From: Catonia carolina
Lineage: Eukaryota > Arthropoda > Insecta > Hemiptera > Achilidae
Assembly: GCA_035578175.1 (NCBI GenBank)
Contig: JAQMRL010000003.1
Location: 90,994,469 to 91,058,468 of the forward strand
DNA length: 64,000 nt
Reading direction: 5' to 3'
Shown here: one piece after another, positions 1-11,639 of the stretch
How the letters are laid out: each line of letters starts with the position of its first letter
Position numbering within the stretch: position 1 is the stretch's first letter
The notes under the pieces: model-generated
What the model saw: only the letters and a program-made list of their open reading frames with translations
What the model was told of the DNA's origin: nothing
The model's database searches: none
Program-made: the position numbers and the translations under genes

Positions 1-1350
1 CCCAAATTTAGTGATTTTGTTACGGAAATATCTTCTTCGCCAATCTCTTAATTCTTAATTTATTTTTAAAAAAATATTTAACTAACACCATATAGTGACT
101 AACACCATCTCACTATCGCATCTTGTTACATTTTTTATATTATGACTAGACGTAAACATGAGCTTAAACAAGAACACCCAGTGTTGTGTGTGTGTGTGTG
201 TGTGTGTGTGAACAAGTGTTATCTGGTCACCATAAGAAAACGCCTGCTCTACCAATATTACTTGATAATTCAAACAGAATTTTCAGAGGATTCTGATTTA
301 ACTGGCCTGGATCAACTTCGTCAAATTGAAGTTTATTCCAGAACATTGATGTGATAAATAGGGTATCTTAAAACCAAACCTATTCAAGAATCGAAACTGG
401 ACTACCAGAGGAAACTGAGCCACCAAGAATGAATAGTGCATTCAGTTCATTAATCGATTAACACAGATTTCAGTTTCAAATAAGAATTCATCTAAATAAT
501 TCATGAATTGGAAAAGCTCTCTCTTATAAAAACACTGTAACATACCAACTAATAACTTTTGCATTGAATATTACTTCACCTAGACTTCTTCCTAATATAA
601 TAATTGAACAAACACTATTTTACAAAATCAATACTTATTAAAACCCATACCATCACCTTTGACTTTGAAATACAAAGCACAAGTACTTATTACATAATGA
701 ACTTAAACGAAGAAAAAGTTGTGAAACGCTTTAAAATTCTTATTTTAATTTAATTTAAATAGTCAATGAAATTTTTCTTTAACTTTATTTAATATAAAAA
801 GTTGTATCAAAAGAATATTTTAATATCGGTTCAAAAATTAAAGGTGAATTATAAAGGAATTTTATTTTATGATATCAATTTATTAAAGAATTTAAATACA
901 AACATAACTTCCAGACGTAATTTTTACAGCTGTTAAAAACAGTTAATTACAAATTTTTTTCTCATTTTGTGATTAACCTAATTCGTTTTATAATATTGCT
1001 TAAAACTAGTTTCACTGTACGTAAACAACATAAACGTAACAGAAAAAATAATTATGAAGATTATATTTAAGTAGCAGGGGATGAAAAGGCGAGAAAACAC
1101 TCATTAAAAACGTATTAACACAAACAATAACCGTTACAAAAGTATTACATACAAAACCTTTTGCTAAGTACTGACGTATATTACCACTTTTTACAAGAAA
1201 TTAATCAATAGTAATAAAGAACCAAGGCACAAGTATCGTGATAATGCAGACACATGTGTTAGAGTAGTATCAATAGTTCTTCCCAAATTTTTAATTTTCC
1301 TGTTAGCTCTTGCTTTCCGGAATCCAGGAATAATTAAAAGAAACTGTTTC
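1..1350. other. AT-rich stretch without recognised gene
   Basis: I see no supported coding region here. The only structured sequence is a (GT)n microsatellite at about 184-211. Short reading frames crossing it are products of the repeat and are not believable genes. The rest is AT-rich with no recognisable transposon ends. Confidence 0.6.
184..211. repeat. (GT)n microsatellite
   Basis: An uninterrupted run of about 13 GT dinucleotides is visible. Unlike the CA runs near 18.2, 45.3 and 51.0 kb, it is not surrounded by Rep1 sequence. Confidence 0.9.
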
Positions 1351-1353
1351 TTT

Positions 1354-1700
1354 TTACGGAGGGTGAGGTAAAGGTTTCCTACCATTCAACAAACCTGCGC
1401 CATAATTTCCGATCCACGTTGTAAAAACTTGATGGTTTAAATGTTGAAGACAGCAAGGAGATTTCCACCATGCAGTACTTATGTTGACAAGTTTCCAACT
1501 GCTGCATTTGACTGGTAACTGTCTGAAACATTTCCTGCGCTTTGCCCCGGACGGTACCTTCACTGTTATATACTCCTCAATACTCATGAACCTAGCTGGG
1601 ATTAAAGAAATACGTTGGAAAACGTCTTCTCTACCACACTATTTCCTCGAGACCTAACGGAGCTACCTTCCCGGGAGATTGTAGCTGCTGCTTACACCCT
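1354..1700. other. Unassigned moderately GC-rich segment
   Basis: This segment is less AT-rich than its surroundings. It has a 77-codon frame on the minus strand (1354-1587) containing several Trp and Cys residues. The plus strand of 1630-1705 also has a short open frame. I do not recognise a family in either. It may be a worn transposon fragment or part of a host exon. There are no convincing splice sites or inverted ends. Confidence 0.25.
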
Positions 1701-1916
1701 GCAGTAGTTAAATTTGGTATTTTTCGGCTCCAGAACTCTTTAATATTTTACTTATCAATTTAAATCACTTTATAGGCTGTGTCTTTAGTCAGTTCTTTTA
1801 CATCGGGATTAATAGAAAATTCCTTGAATACTTTTGAAAACAGGTTGCAATTGAAAATACACTTTACTAGTGTTTTATATTTCAAAATTAAACATTTCCG
1901 TGTTTCGAAAAATCTT

Positions 1917-1918
<2 letters not shown>

Positions 1919-1957
<39 letters not shown>

Positions 1958-1958
1958 T
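1919..1958. repeat. (TTA)n microsatellite
   Basis: A pure run of about 13 TTA units. It explains the poly-Leu, poly-Tyr and poly-Asn short frames on both strands, which are not genes. Confidence 0.9.
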
Positions 1959-1959
1959 A

Positions 1960-2920
1960 ACTTATAAACAAATAAACTCATTCCGTGAAAATAAAATGAA
2001 GTTTACTCCTCGTAAATCCCCCCATAAAATCCTGATAGGACAAACAAATTTTTTTTATGAATGTGCGTGTAAAATGGCACTTAAAAGAATAACATTCTCT
2101 AAAATATACGATATCGATTTATGAATCAATCATTTATCATTTTAATTTTACATAATATGTTGGAATAGAGGATAGTGGCCGTTTTAAACAGAAAAGATCA
2201 AAAGAAATCTGTCAAAAACATTTGATTGGTAGAGCATAGTTAAAATTACTAGTGTAAAACGCCGAATATTTTGTTTGTGAATTCTTTAGGGGATGAAATC
2301 CTATCAATTAGTTTAATACACAATAACAAACAACCAATAGAATCCTTTATAGCCAGTGCTAGTAATATATTTATCCGTACATTTCAATTCCACGTACGCA
2401 TGGCTGCATTACATTTTATGCCGTCCGTTTAATTAGGGAAATAACTAAAACACCGGCCACAAATATTTACATTAACATTTTAAATCAATGGTTTTATGAT
2501 TGAGTTTGGTTTAGCTTTTGCCTTCTCCACCACTCATACGGTACAAATCTTCATTAATATTATTAATCACTATAATTACGTCACTACATTTTGTCATAAT
2601 TTAATAGCTTATGATTCCGACTGTTGGTAATTTAGTCATTATTTCAAATAGCGGTGATTTAGCTTTGCTAATTAAATATCACACTTATTACAATGCAGTA
2701 CAGTTTCATTATTAATAAATTTATTCCGAATAGGTCAGTTTGAATTCTTTATTGTAACTAAAATGTTTCATATTATAAATTATATAAAACAGAAAACAAT
2801 CCATTAATTATAAATAAACCTTTAAATAAATGAAATAATTTAATTTTTATAATTTCCTGTACAAAACATTTATTTTAATTCATTTATCAGAAATTATTTT
2901 TTTATGTCTTTTGTCCTACA
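1960..2920. other. AT-rich stretch, nothing recognised
   Basis: Nothing beyond AT-rich sequence is seen: no long frame, terminal repeat or tRNA-like block. Confidence 0.5.
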
Positions 2921-2924
2921 TGAA

Positions 2925-3735
2925 ATATAGACAAGGAAAATTGTGTTTTCATGCTGAATTTCACCGAAAATATACTTTCAGGTCCCCCGAGCCCAAAATT
3001 CATCTTTTGATCAATTATTGATCTGTGTATGCGCGTGTGTGAATAAAAATATTCAAAAATAGAAGCTCATATGAAGTTGAAACTTAACTCACGTTAGATA
3101 CCATAAGAGGACATACACGACCATATTTTTCAAAATTGGTAGACCGGAAATAACAGAAGTACAAAGGTGCGATTTTTATTTTTTTGTATTTATTCAAAAA
3201 ACGGCTGTCCTATGATTTTGATTTGAATCCTCATTTATTACACGTTTTTAGCTCTACAAAATAGAGTATTATTATTAACTTTTTTTTTTTTTGGTTTAAC
3301 GTCTGACTGTTTTGCAATTACTGCTAATGCAGACGGTGAAGGATGAAATGATTTTTTGTAACGTATGAAAATATGCCATGCCTGAGTAGGATTCGAGCCC
3401 AAGACCGCATGATGAGAGGCGAGCACGCCTCTCACGTCAGTTAAAATTCGTGAGGTTATACTTACGCGGTAAATTTTTTTTAAGATTGCGAGCGTAATAT
3501 ACATTTTATGGCAAGAGTGTGCATAGCCTAATCAAAATGATATAAACAAAACTTTTATGGCAAGCATTTCTTTCTACAATGTTTAGTTCAACTAGTACTT
3601 AATATTTTCATCAAAATGGAAGTCTACCAGAGGTTTGATTTTCATTAGTGCCATCCACTTATAATTAAATTCAGGTTTTATATTTTTCATTAACTACTTA
3701 GGAAAGAGAAAGTCGTGTGAGTTTTCACACCATAT
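2925..3735 (-). repeat. Rep1 element copy, reverse, with nested SINE-C
   Basis: Read on the minus strand, the right edge gives the Rep1 left end (GGTGTGAAAACTCACACGAC, then CTTTCTC). The left edge gives the Rep1 right end, a block that in forward copies reads GACATGAAAACAATACTTTC. The middle shares the conserved block near the (CA)n site, here reduced to a short GT/GC run around 3027-3045. A SINE-C at about 3280-3440 interrupts it. The copy is clearly degraded. Confidence 0.65.
3280..3440 (-). mobile_element. SINE-C copy (tRNA-derived), reverse
   Basis: On the minus strand a tRNA-like head with an RNA polymerase III B-box-like GGCTCGAATCC is followed by a short linker. A conserved tail then reads CCGTCTGCATTAGCAGTAAT, then TGCAAAACAGTCAGACGTTAAA, and ends in a poly-A run (poly-T on plus, 3280-3291). 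The same layout recurs at 21.05-21.2 and 46.8-46.9 kb. It lies inside Rep1. Confidence 0.6.
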
Positions 3736-3739
3736 TTTT

Positions 3740-6150
3740 AATTTAAAAGTTCATAAGAATTGTTCAATTTCCTTTTTAACGTGCTGAAGGGAACGATACA
3801 AAATGGCTACCTCAATAATTTATACAGGGGTTATAAATATAAGCTTTTGAGACTTATTTTTGAGGGCAAGTTGAAGGTAGGCGCAGGCCTGCACGAAAGA
3901 ATTGCTTTTGGTTAAAAGATATTTTAGAGACTGCAGGAACATGAATTGTAGGCATACTCTTTTGAGGGAAAATAACGAACGATAGCGAGCGATTTACAAA
4001 CAGTTTTAGGCAACTTCATACATTGATGAAGTCGGTACACCAAGAAGAAGTAGGAAATGATATTTGACCATGACAATTACCATATATAATTACTCGAGTC
4101 ACGAGTTTGCCTTTGGTTTTAACGAGGGATGAAGGAGGAAAGCATCAGTGCGCATGCGCGACTGCTTTGACGTCAGCTCGCCACCAAAACAACGTAAACT
4201 ATACTTAGAAGACACACAGTATATCATGGAACATTTTGTAGGTTAACTGCACGAATATAGCTAACTGTTTGTTACCGTAAACGGAAATGTTTCTTGAAAA
4301 CGCAGTCGAACTTTTCATATTGCTGAACAAAATCTAAAATGCAATTTAATATAATGTAATTATATGCTGTAAAGTTGAACCTAAACAAAAATACCTTTCC
4401 GTATCTCTTAACAAAAGCTGTGAGCGAGCGGCTAACTACCGTGATGTTTCTCTTTCCACATTTGAAATATTAAGAAGGAAGTTAAATACAATGAAGAAGA
4501 TAATATTCTTCATCAACAGTTTTTTTGGCACCTGGTAAAATCAGATATATATTTCTTATATCAAGAAAGTGATACCGACATGTGAAAGTTATTACCAGTT
4601 TTGAAATAATTTTAGTTGGAAGTTTGAAATTTTAGTTGGAAACTTTGTACGTTAAGAAAAATTTTAAAGGAAATGGGGTTTAAGTTTCACTCACAGAGGC
4701 GTATACTAATCGAAAGGCAACATGTGGTTAACCAACGGTGCAATTGCACGGTTGTAAAATATAGTGTCTCACTGTTGAGGTTGGCAGCACTGTCAAATTT
4801 CTTTTCCCTTCTACACAGCCCATACGCAAAAGGCATTCTCGTGACGCACTATCTAAACGCTGAATTTTACCGTGTTCTAGCCAGAAAGCCTGAAACTGAA
4901 TTTAACACCTAATAGGGTTTCTTATATGTTTAAATGGGTAAATATTTATTTATTTAAATTCCTGTAGATATGCTTTTTTAATTTTTTTGGTAACATTACA
5001 TTGTGATGCATAACTGAATTTTATATAACACAATTTATTATATTTTTCAAAAATTGTTATAAGGATAAGTACGCTGTTATTTTTTCTAAGAAATTACTAC
5101 ACTTTATGTCTGATAACTAAGAAAATTCAAATATCTAGACAATACTTAATAAATTGTAAGTTTCTGATAAAGGTCTAATGAGAAAGTATTGTATTAGGAT
5201 TATTAAGCCAATTAATTACAATTTTTTTTTCAATTTAGTTGTTTACAACTAAGTTTTTAATAAAGTATTAACAATTTAGAACAGACTGAATGTTTCATAA
5301 AATGTTTTCAAATTACAATTTTTCCTAAATTTACTTTCTAATTAACAAGCGTAAAAATATTTCGTAAAGTACTCTTTTTAAATCTTAAATGTGGAGAACA
5401 AAACAGAGAAATGCGATAATTGTCTCAACTAGAAGAGCTGAATCAGACTAATAACTACACCCGCAACACGAAAAGCCTTTCTAAATTTGACTCTTCAAGT
5501 AACAACATTGTACACAAGTACATGTGCATCAATGTAAATGTACCGAGGAATACACAATGTTGAGGTCGGGAGAACGGGATGTTCATAACCCATCAGACTT
5601 GTGGTCTGCTTAATTCTACCGTATAACTACAATAAAGCTTAACTAGGCCGCAAAACTGCGCTCGAAACGAGCTTAGCCGAGGTAAGCGGTGCTTCTAACT
5701 AAAATACAAACAAAACATAACAGCTACCGTGTTCTAACTCTACTCCCCACCTCTGCACATACACTTATGCGTTAAAATACGTACAATGGTGTTCAATTGG
5801 AATCTCAGTTTAAAATTTGCGATAACTAATGGGCTATATACACAAATAACAGATGTTAAAAGTGATTCGAGAACCTTGCTAACGCATAACAACAAACTTT
5901 ACAAACAAGTAATATATAAATATTTATTTTTCATGATATGTATTAAGTTTAACTACAATGATTTAAAATCAAAATTATTTACGCTAAAATATATTAAAAA
6001 TTTTCAACCGTTTTTAAATCCGTGCTGCTGAAAATCAATGTTTTATTTTAGCTTAATTTCTAAGTGAAATTAGATAGAATTAAGATCAATAATGTTAATT
6101 TTATGGTATTCATTCCACAAATTTCGAAAAACAAATTACAATTTCTATAT
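3740..6150. other. Long stretch without a recognised gene
   Basis: AT-rich except near 4130-4200 (promoter-like motifs, listed separately) and 5560-5770. A 79-codon plus-strand frame at 4673-4912 has no recognisable domain and no splice context, so I do not call it. No inverted terminal repeats were found. Confidence 0.45.
4149..4175. promoter_or_regulatory. NRF-1-like palindrome followed by a CRE
   Basis: TGCGCATGCGCG at 4149-4160 fits the NRF-1/erect-wing consensus (YGCGCAYGCGCR). The perfect CREB/ATF palindrome TGACGTCA follows at 4168-4175. In an AT-rich region these two CpG-containing sites within 27 bp are unlikely by chance and resemble a housekeeping promoter. Both sites are symmetric, so the direction of transcription is not shown, and no first exon could be fixed. 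Confidence 0.45.
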
Positions 6151-6154
6151 TTTA

Positions 6155-6217
6155 TTATTTTATCATTATTTTATTATTATTATTATTATTAATATTATTA
6201 TTATTATTATTATTATT
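6155..6217. repeat. (TTA)n tract at the 3' edge of the RTE-like LINE
   Basis: An imperfect ATT/TTA tract. It abuts the end of the minus-strand LINE, so it is either the element's own AAT-type tail or part of a TTA-rich target. Confidence 0.8.
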
Positions 6218-9200
6218 GGCGAATTCTCCTTGGATAGAAGACGTTAAGCATCATGACTCAGTTTCGTCATTTGTTTTTCTTATTGGTCCAGTAGGCCTTC
6301 ATTGTTTCCGAGAAAGCTTTTTTGCGGTTTTCAGACCACTTAGGTCTAAACTGCTTCTCTCTTGAGGGCTCTGAAACTTTTCACTTGTCTACCTTGTGAC
6401 GGAATAAGTTTTTATTAAAAATTTCAGTTTGATGTATATTTGCGCTTTTTAGGTCCTTACGAATTTCGTCCAGCCAAGGTGTTGAAATTTTAAGTTTTGT
6501 AATATATTCAATTATTCTTTTTGTTAGCCTATCCTCCTGCAATCTGGTAAGATGTCCAAAGAACTTCAACCGCCTTTTACGCATGTCAATTTCAATGTTT
6601 GAATAGCTCTCTGTTGTTTTGTTGGATTGCAGCCTATACCCATCTCCTGTAAGTCGAGCTCCTAAAATTTTCCTTATAATTTTTCTTTCCTCCTTTTTGA
6701 TTTCTTCAATTTCGTGTTTTCTGCTAAGTACTAGTGTTTCGCTTGCGTAGAGGACCATTGGTTTAATAACTGTGTTGTAGTGCCGAATTTTAGTTTATCT
6801 TGACATGGATTTTTTGTTGTAGAGATTTTGAACTAATCCTAGAGCTTTTTTCATTTTTTGGAGACGATTTTGTTGGGAAATTCTTTCAAGACCTGTTGGT
6901 TCAATGAATTCCCCCAAATATTTGAAGTATGGAACCTTGTTTATTCTACCATATTTTGTCCTCAAGCTTATGATATCTATTTTTGAGGATATGAATTCCG
7001 TTTTCTCAAATGAGATTTGTAGCCCTACTTTTTCAGCACATTCCTTTAATGTCTCAAGCTGCTTGATGGCGGTCTTCTCGTCATCCATTAATATAGCTAG
7101 ATCGTCAGCAAAGGCGAGGTATGGTATGGAAAGGTTGTTTCTGGGAAAACCAAGTTGTACTGGCTTCCACTGTCCACATCTCTTCAGCTCTTTCTCCCAT
7201 TCTTCCATGACTTTGTCCAGAACGACATTGAACAGAAGCGGAGAGAGTCCATCACCCTGCCTTACACCTGTTCGAATTTCAAAGGGTTCAGAGATTTCTC
7301 CCATGAATTTTACCTTAGATTTTGTGTTAGTCAGCGTTTGTTCAATGAGTCTTCGTGTTTTAGTATCAAGTCCCCTTTCCTCCAAAACGTCAAATAGGGA
7401 GGACCTATCCATTGAGTCGTACGCCTTTCTAAAATCCACAAATGTGCATATCAAAGGTTTTTGTCTGAAGGCTCGCATTTTGACTATAATTTTGAGGTTC
7501 ATTATTTGTTCTGGGCATGACCTATTTGGTCTAAATCCCGCTTGATATTCAGCTAGCTTGGGTTCTAATTGTTGTTGTGCTCTGTTTAACAGTATAGATG
7601 ACAGGACTTTGTAACAGACCGGTAAAAGAGAAATCCCTCTATAGTTATTGACATCAAATTTGTTGCCTTTTTTATGTAGTGGGTGAATAAGTGCAATCTT
7701 CCAGTCATCTGGGATTATTTCGGTTTGCCAAATGTTTTGAATTATTTTTGTAAATTCCTTAAGAGAGTTCGGGCCTAGATTTTTCAAAAGTGCAGCTACA
7801 ATTCCATCCTCCCCCGATGCTTTGTTATTCTTCAGTTTCTTAATATGTGAATAAATTTCTTCTTGTGAGGGTAGTACGCAGTTATTCTCTATTATTTCTG
7901 GTGGAATTTTTGGAAATTTGTTATTGGGTTCTGGACAATTCAGTAGACGTGAAAAATAAGAGGCTAGTTCCTGACAATTTTCCTTATTTGTCAATGCTAG
8001 TTTACTATCTTGTTTTATGAAACAAAGATTTTGTGGTGAGTAACCTCTGATTTTATTTGCAAATATTTTATAAAAATCATGTGTATTATAATTCTTGAAG
8101 TTTTCTTCAATTGATTGTAGCTGTTCATTGACATATCGCCGTTTGTTTTGTCTCAGGATCTTGGATGTCTGTTCGCGAACTTCAAAAAATTTGTTTTGTG
8201 TTTCTTCTGTTTTGTTACAATTAAAGTTTTGAAACGCTTGTTTCCTCTCCTCCAGTGCAATTTCACATTCTTGATTCCATCAAAGATGTTTTGGTTTTTT
8301 GTGGAGGGGAATCAATTCTTTGGCTGTTCTGATTATTTTTGTCTTGAATTCCTCCCAATATTTTGCAGGCTGTTCGTCCCATTTCTCCGGTAATTTTGAT
8401 TCTTTGATTTTTTGTATATTGAATTTTGGGATCACTAGTGGTTGTTGGTTATATCTCCTCTTAGGTGTGAATTTTATTTTTATTCTTGTTAAATAGTGAT
8501 CTGAATCTATATTTGCACCTTTTCGAACTTGTACATCATGGATTTCTTTTTGATAATTGTATGATATTGCAACATGATCTATCTGGAATTCCCCTAAATG
8601 ATGAATCGGTGATCGCCAGGTTTTTTGCTTTTTTGGATTTTTCCGAAGAGAGGTTGATATAATTTTGAGGTTATTCTGTTGACACAGTTCAATCAACCGT
8701 GAACCATTCTTATTGGTGAACTTGTGTGCTGGATAATGTCCAACTGTCTTCCTGTACTTGCGTTCCTTGCCAATTTGGGCATTGAAGTCCCCAAGTAAAA
8801 TCTTTACATCATCTTTTGGAACTCCAGCCATCTCTGTTTCCAATCTTTCCCAAAATGTCTCTGTTTTTTCAGGCTCATTTTTATTGTCACCATTTGTTGG
8901 TGCATGCACATTGATGAACGTGTAGTTTTTGTTTGCATGCTTGATTCTCATAGTCATTAGTCGGTTGTTAATGGGTCTCACATCTTTTATTGAATCCAGA
9001 ATTTTCTTGTCTACAGCGAATGCCATGCCAAACAGTGCTGCTCCCTTGCAAATCTTCTTAGTGGTACCACTTTTGAAGATTCTGTAGTTATTATAGTCTA
9101 TTGTTTCTGAATCCGTAAAGCGTGTTTCTTGTAATGCAAGAATTTGTATTTTCTGTTTGTTAAGTTCTGTCGTGAGATTGTGCAACTTTCCTGTTTGAAT

Positions 9201-9514
9201 TAATGTTTGAATGTTAAAAGTGCCAATGTAGCTATGTTTTTTCCGTGAAAGTTTGTCAGAGCACTCCGATTTGCTCTCTCGTATAAGCCCAGGCTCCCCA
9301 GAATCCGAACGCCTGGTTGCCGTTTGCCTACGGGTGGATTGGTTACCACCTGGGGTAATTTTGTAGTTACTTGTACGAGTCATGCTTGCTTGTAATCAGC
9401 GTTCTAACTTTCGCTAGGGAACTTTCGTAGAACCAGGGATTGTGAGTTCCTGGAGCATGTTTACAGCCGCACCTCTTGGTGAACAGACGCTGACCATTAG
9501 CCGCTGGATGCCAG

Positions 9515-9515
<1 letters not shown>
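6218..9515 (-). mobile_element. Near full-length RTE-like non-LTR retrotransposon
   Basis: A single-ORF LINE of about 3.3 kb in reverse orientation. It has a short 5' leader (about 9384-9515), an apurinic-like endonuclease then reverse transcriptase, and a short 3' UTR ending directly in (TTA)n. (TTA)n also abuts the 5' end at 9516-9547, so the element sits between two blocks of the same microsatellite. The APE endonuclease and RT order, lack of an ORF1, short UTRs and microsatellite tail fit RTE-type clades. Clade assignment is inference. Confidence 0.85.
6267..9383 (-). pseudogene. RTE-like endonuclease/reverse transcriptase, three in-frame stops
   Basis: One reading frame of 1039 codons runs from ATG (9381-9383) to TGA (6267-6269), broken only by in-frame stops at 8280, 6795 and 6381. 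No frameshift is seen. Residues about 50-315 are an endonuclease/exonuclease/phosphatase-fold domain with GTFNIQTL, LQETRF, LGDFNAQIG and SDHYLTRI motifs. Residues about 500-800 are a reverse transcriptase with FRPNRSC, FVDFRKAYDS (~648), RQGDGLSPLLFN (~708) and the catalytic YLAFADDLAIL box (~758). A basic tail follows. Family context suggests that the stops replace Trp, Gln and Trp codons (TGA, TAA, TGA), each one transition away. The copy is therefore young but dead unless read through. It would nick target DNA and reverse-transcribe its RNA. Confidence 0.85.

Positions 9516-9547
<32 letters not shown>
9516..9547. repeat. (TTA)n between two LINEs
   Basis: A short (TTA)n tract separates the 5' end of the RTE-like LINE from the truncated 5' end of the plus-strand LINE. 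Confidence 0.8.
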
Positions 9548-9548
<1 letters not shown>

Positions 9549-9549
9549 T

Positions 9550-10897
9550 ATATTATAATAGGTGTAGGTGATAGGTTTTTAAGATTGTTTAAAAATTATT
9601 TAATTGATAGGACATTTAACGTTAAGATAGCAGAAACTTTTAGTGATATTAGTTTTCTAAAATATGGCGTACCTCAAGGAAGCTGTTTAGGGCCGATTTT
9701 GTTTATAATTTATGTCAACAAGTTATTCAATATGGTTAAACTATGTAAATTATTCATGTACGCTGATGATGCTGTTCTTTTGTACTCTCATCGAGATATA
9801 AATACTTGTATTGCAACGATGCAGGAGGAATTTGATAGAATTGTAAAGTGATCATACAGTAATAATTTATTGCTTAATAGTGAAAAAACGAAATCTATGT
9901 GTTTTCGGTCACCTTTTGTAAAAATAGACATTAGATTGTGACAATTTGAGTTGCATAGTTCCAAGTGCTTTAATATTAAATCAAATTGTGATAACTGCTC
10001 TAAATTGTTATATGTAAATGACTTTAAGTACTTAGGGGTATACTTCGATGTTCATTTAAAATTTCATATTCATACTGCTTTCTTAGTTGATAAGATGAAA
10101 AAGTTAGTTGGTTGTTTTTATTACTTAAGACCTTTAATTGATGAAAAAAATTTTAAGATTGTATACAAATCCTTGGTCGAGTCTATTTTACGCTACGGAG
10201 TTCAAATATGGGGTGGTACGAGTATGGTTCATATAAATAGATTAAAATCTATGCAATTAAGGATTTTAAAATTGGGATTAGGTACTAGACATGTAAATGA
10301 TAATGAATTGTTTGAGATATTTGATACACTACCACCAGATAAATATTATAAATTCTTAAATATTTGTAAATACTATAATAATGATAATTACAAGCAAAAA
10401 GTAGAGATTCCATACTCTGTTAGACGGCAACTTTATATTATACCTAGATTTTTTAATAATTATGGTGAAAGATCGCTAAAATGTATTATTCCATTATTGT
10501 TAAATAGTGTGCCTGAAAGTATCAGTTTGTCAACAGATACGCAAAAATTTAAAAGAAAAATTAAATTGTGGTTACAAAATATGTGAATTTATTAAATTGG
10601 TTTTTATTAGATGTTTTTGTACTATTTTTTGTTTCATCTGTTCTTCACAAAGGCTGCTTGTGCGCCTATGCTTTTTTACATTGTTAACAAGTTATTAGTA
10701 TTAAAGTGAAAATTATTTTACAGTATATTAAATATTCATAATAGTTGCAAATATGTATACTTATTTTTTGTTATATTTGTCTTGTATATAATTTTAACTG
10801 TATTTGATTGTATCATGGGCATCTGATGTTAAGTTCCTTGAACTTATCAGGACCCAAAACTACTAATTTTCAATAAAGTTATTTCTATTTCTATTTC

Positions 10898-10900
<3 letters not shown>
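9550..10900 (+). mobile_element. 5'-truncated Jockey/R1-type LINE
   Basis: The C-terminal part of a reverse transcriptase ORF is followed by a 3' UTR of about 300 bp with AATAAA at 10872-10877. A terminal (ATTTCT)n repeat then runs into (TTA)n. It is truncated at the 5' side, as usual for target-primed reverse transcription. It points opposite to the adjacent RTE-like element. Confidence 0.8.
9585..10586 (+). pseudogene. Jockey/R1-type reverse transcriptase C-terminal part
   Basis: One frame covers this segment and carries VPQGSCLGPILF, then the catalytic box MYADDAVLL, the thumb motif FKYLGVYFD and a C-terminal WGGTS region typical of insect Jockey/R1/I-group LINEs. It is interrupted at 9849 and 9939, both by TGA at places where Trp would be expected (after RIVK and after DIRL). 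The frame then stays open to the terminal stop at 10584-10586. The endonuclease and fingers are missing because of 5' truncation. Confidence 0.8.
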
Positions 10901-10941
<41 letters not shown>

Positions 10942-10983
10942 TTATATTTTTATTATTATTATCTTTATTATTATTTTATTTTA

Positions 10984-11059
<76 letters not shown>

Positions 11060-11062
11060 TTA
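10897..11062. repeat. Long (TTA)n microsatellite
   Basis: About 165 bp of TTA/TTAT units with few interruptions, directly after the (ATTTCT)n tail of the LINE. Confidence 0.9.
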
Positions 11063-11321
11063 TTATTTTAACAAAACTGACACTAAATGATATAAGTTTC
11101 ATTTACACATTTTATCTATTTTGCTACATTGTTTTAATACTGAATCATATTAAAAATCAAAATATAGTAATCAAATTGAGTTAACTACAACAATTAGTTT
11201 AAAATATTGCTTCAAGAATAATTGCTACAATTATAAATACGAGTAAACCATCACTTAACCTAGGCCTATATTTTATTTAAATTTTACAATAAATTAAATT
11301 ACGTTTTTCTTTAAAGTCGCA

Positions 11322-11470
11322 TCGAAAGCTTGGTCATTAGCTACTACTGTGGGTTTTAGTAATGGAACGATGAGTTTTAAAGTGTTAAAATTTTCACACC
11401 CTGAAATCAAACCCGAGAACTTCCACTTTGTAGGCTAGCGTGCTAATCATTACGCCACGGGGCGATCATT
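11322..11470 (-). mobile_element. SINE-A copy (tRNA-derived), reverse
   Basis: On the minus strand a tRNA-like head has an A-box-like GTGGCGTAATGATTAGCACG and a B-box-like GGGTTTGATTTC. A tail containing AGCTAATGACCAAGC and GCGACTTTAAA follows. The same order occurs in seven other copies in the window. Cloverleaf pairing is not conserved, so it is a SINE and not a tRNA gene. Confidence 0.6.
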
Positions 11471-11639
11471 ACATCAGTTTAGATTATAAGAAAACATTAT
11501 AAATGCTCATACTTCATTATAAAAGCAACAGGCTTAAAAATTCTATTATTCCCTTAACTAATGATTGCATTGTACTTTTAATTAATTGGCTATAAATATG
11601 AAGTACATTTATTTCACCTCTTCCTAAAAGACAGAAAGG

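Noticed and set aside
4673..4912. A 79-codon plus-strand gene
   Set aside because: No recognisable domain, promoter, splice or poly(A) context; length is compatible with chance.
6904..7545. A 213-codon plus-strand gene
   Set aside because: It is the antisense shadow of the LINE reverse transcriptase.
6381..9941. UGA recoded as tryptophan in this genome
   Set aside because: The intact pogo transposase uses TGG normally throughout and has no internal TGA, so simple decay of the LINEs is more likely; kept only as a mutation-pattern observation.
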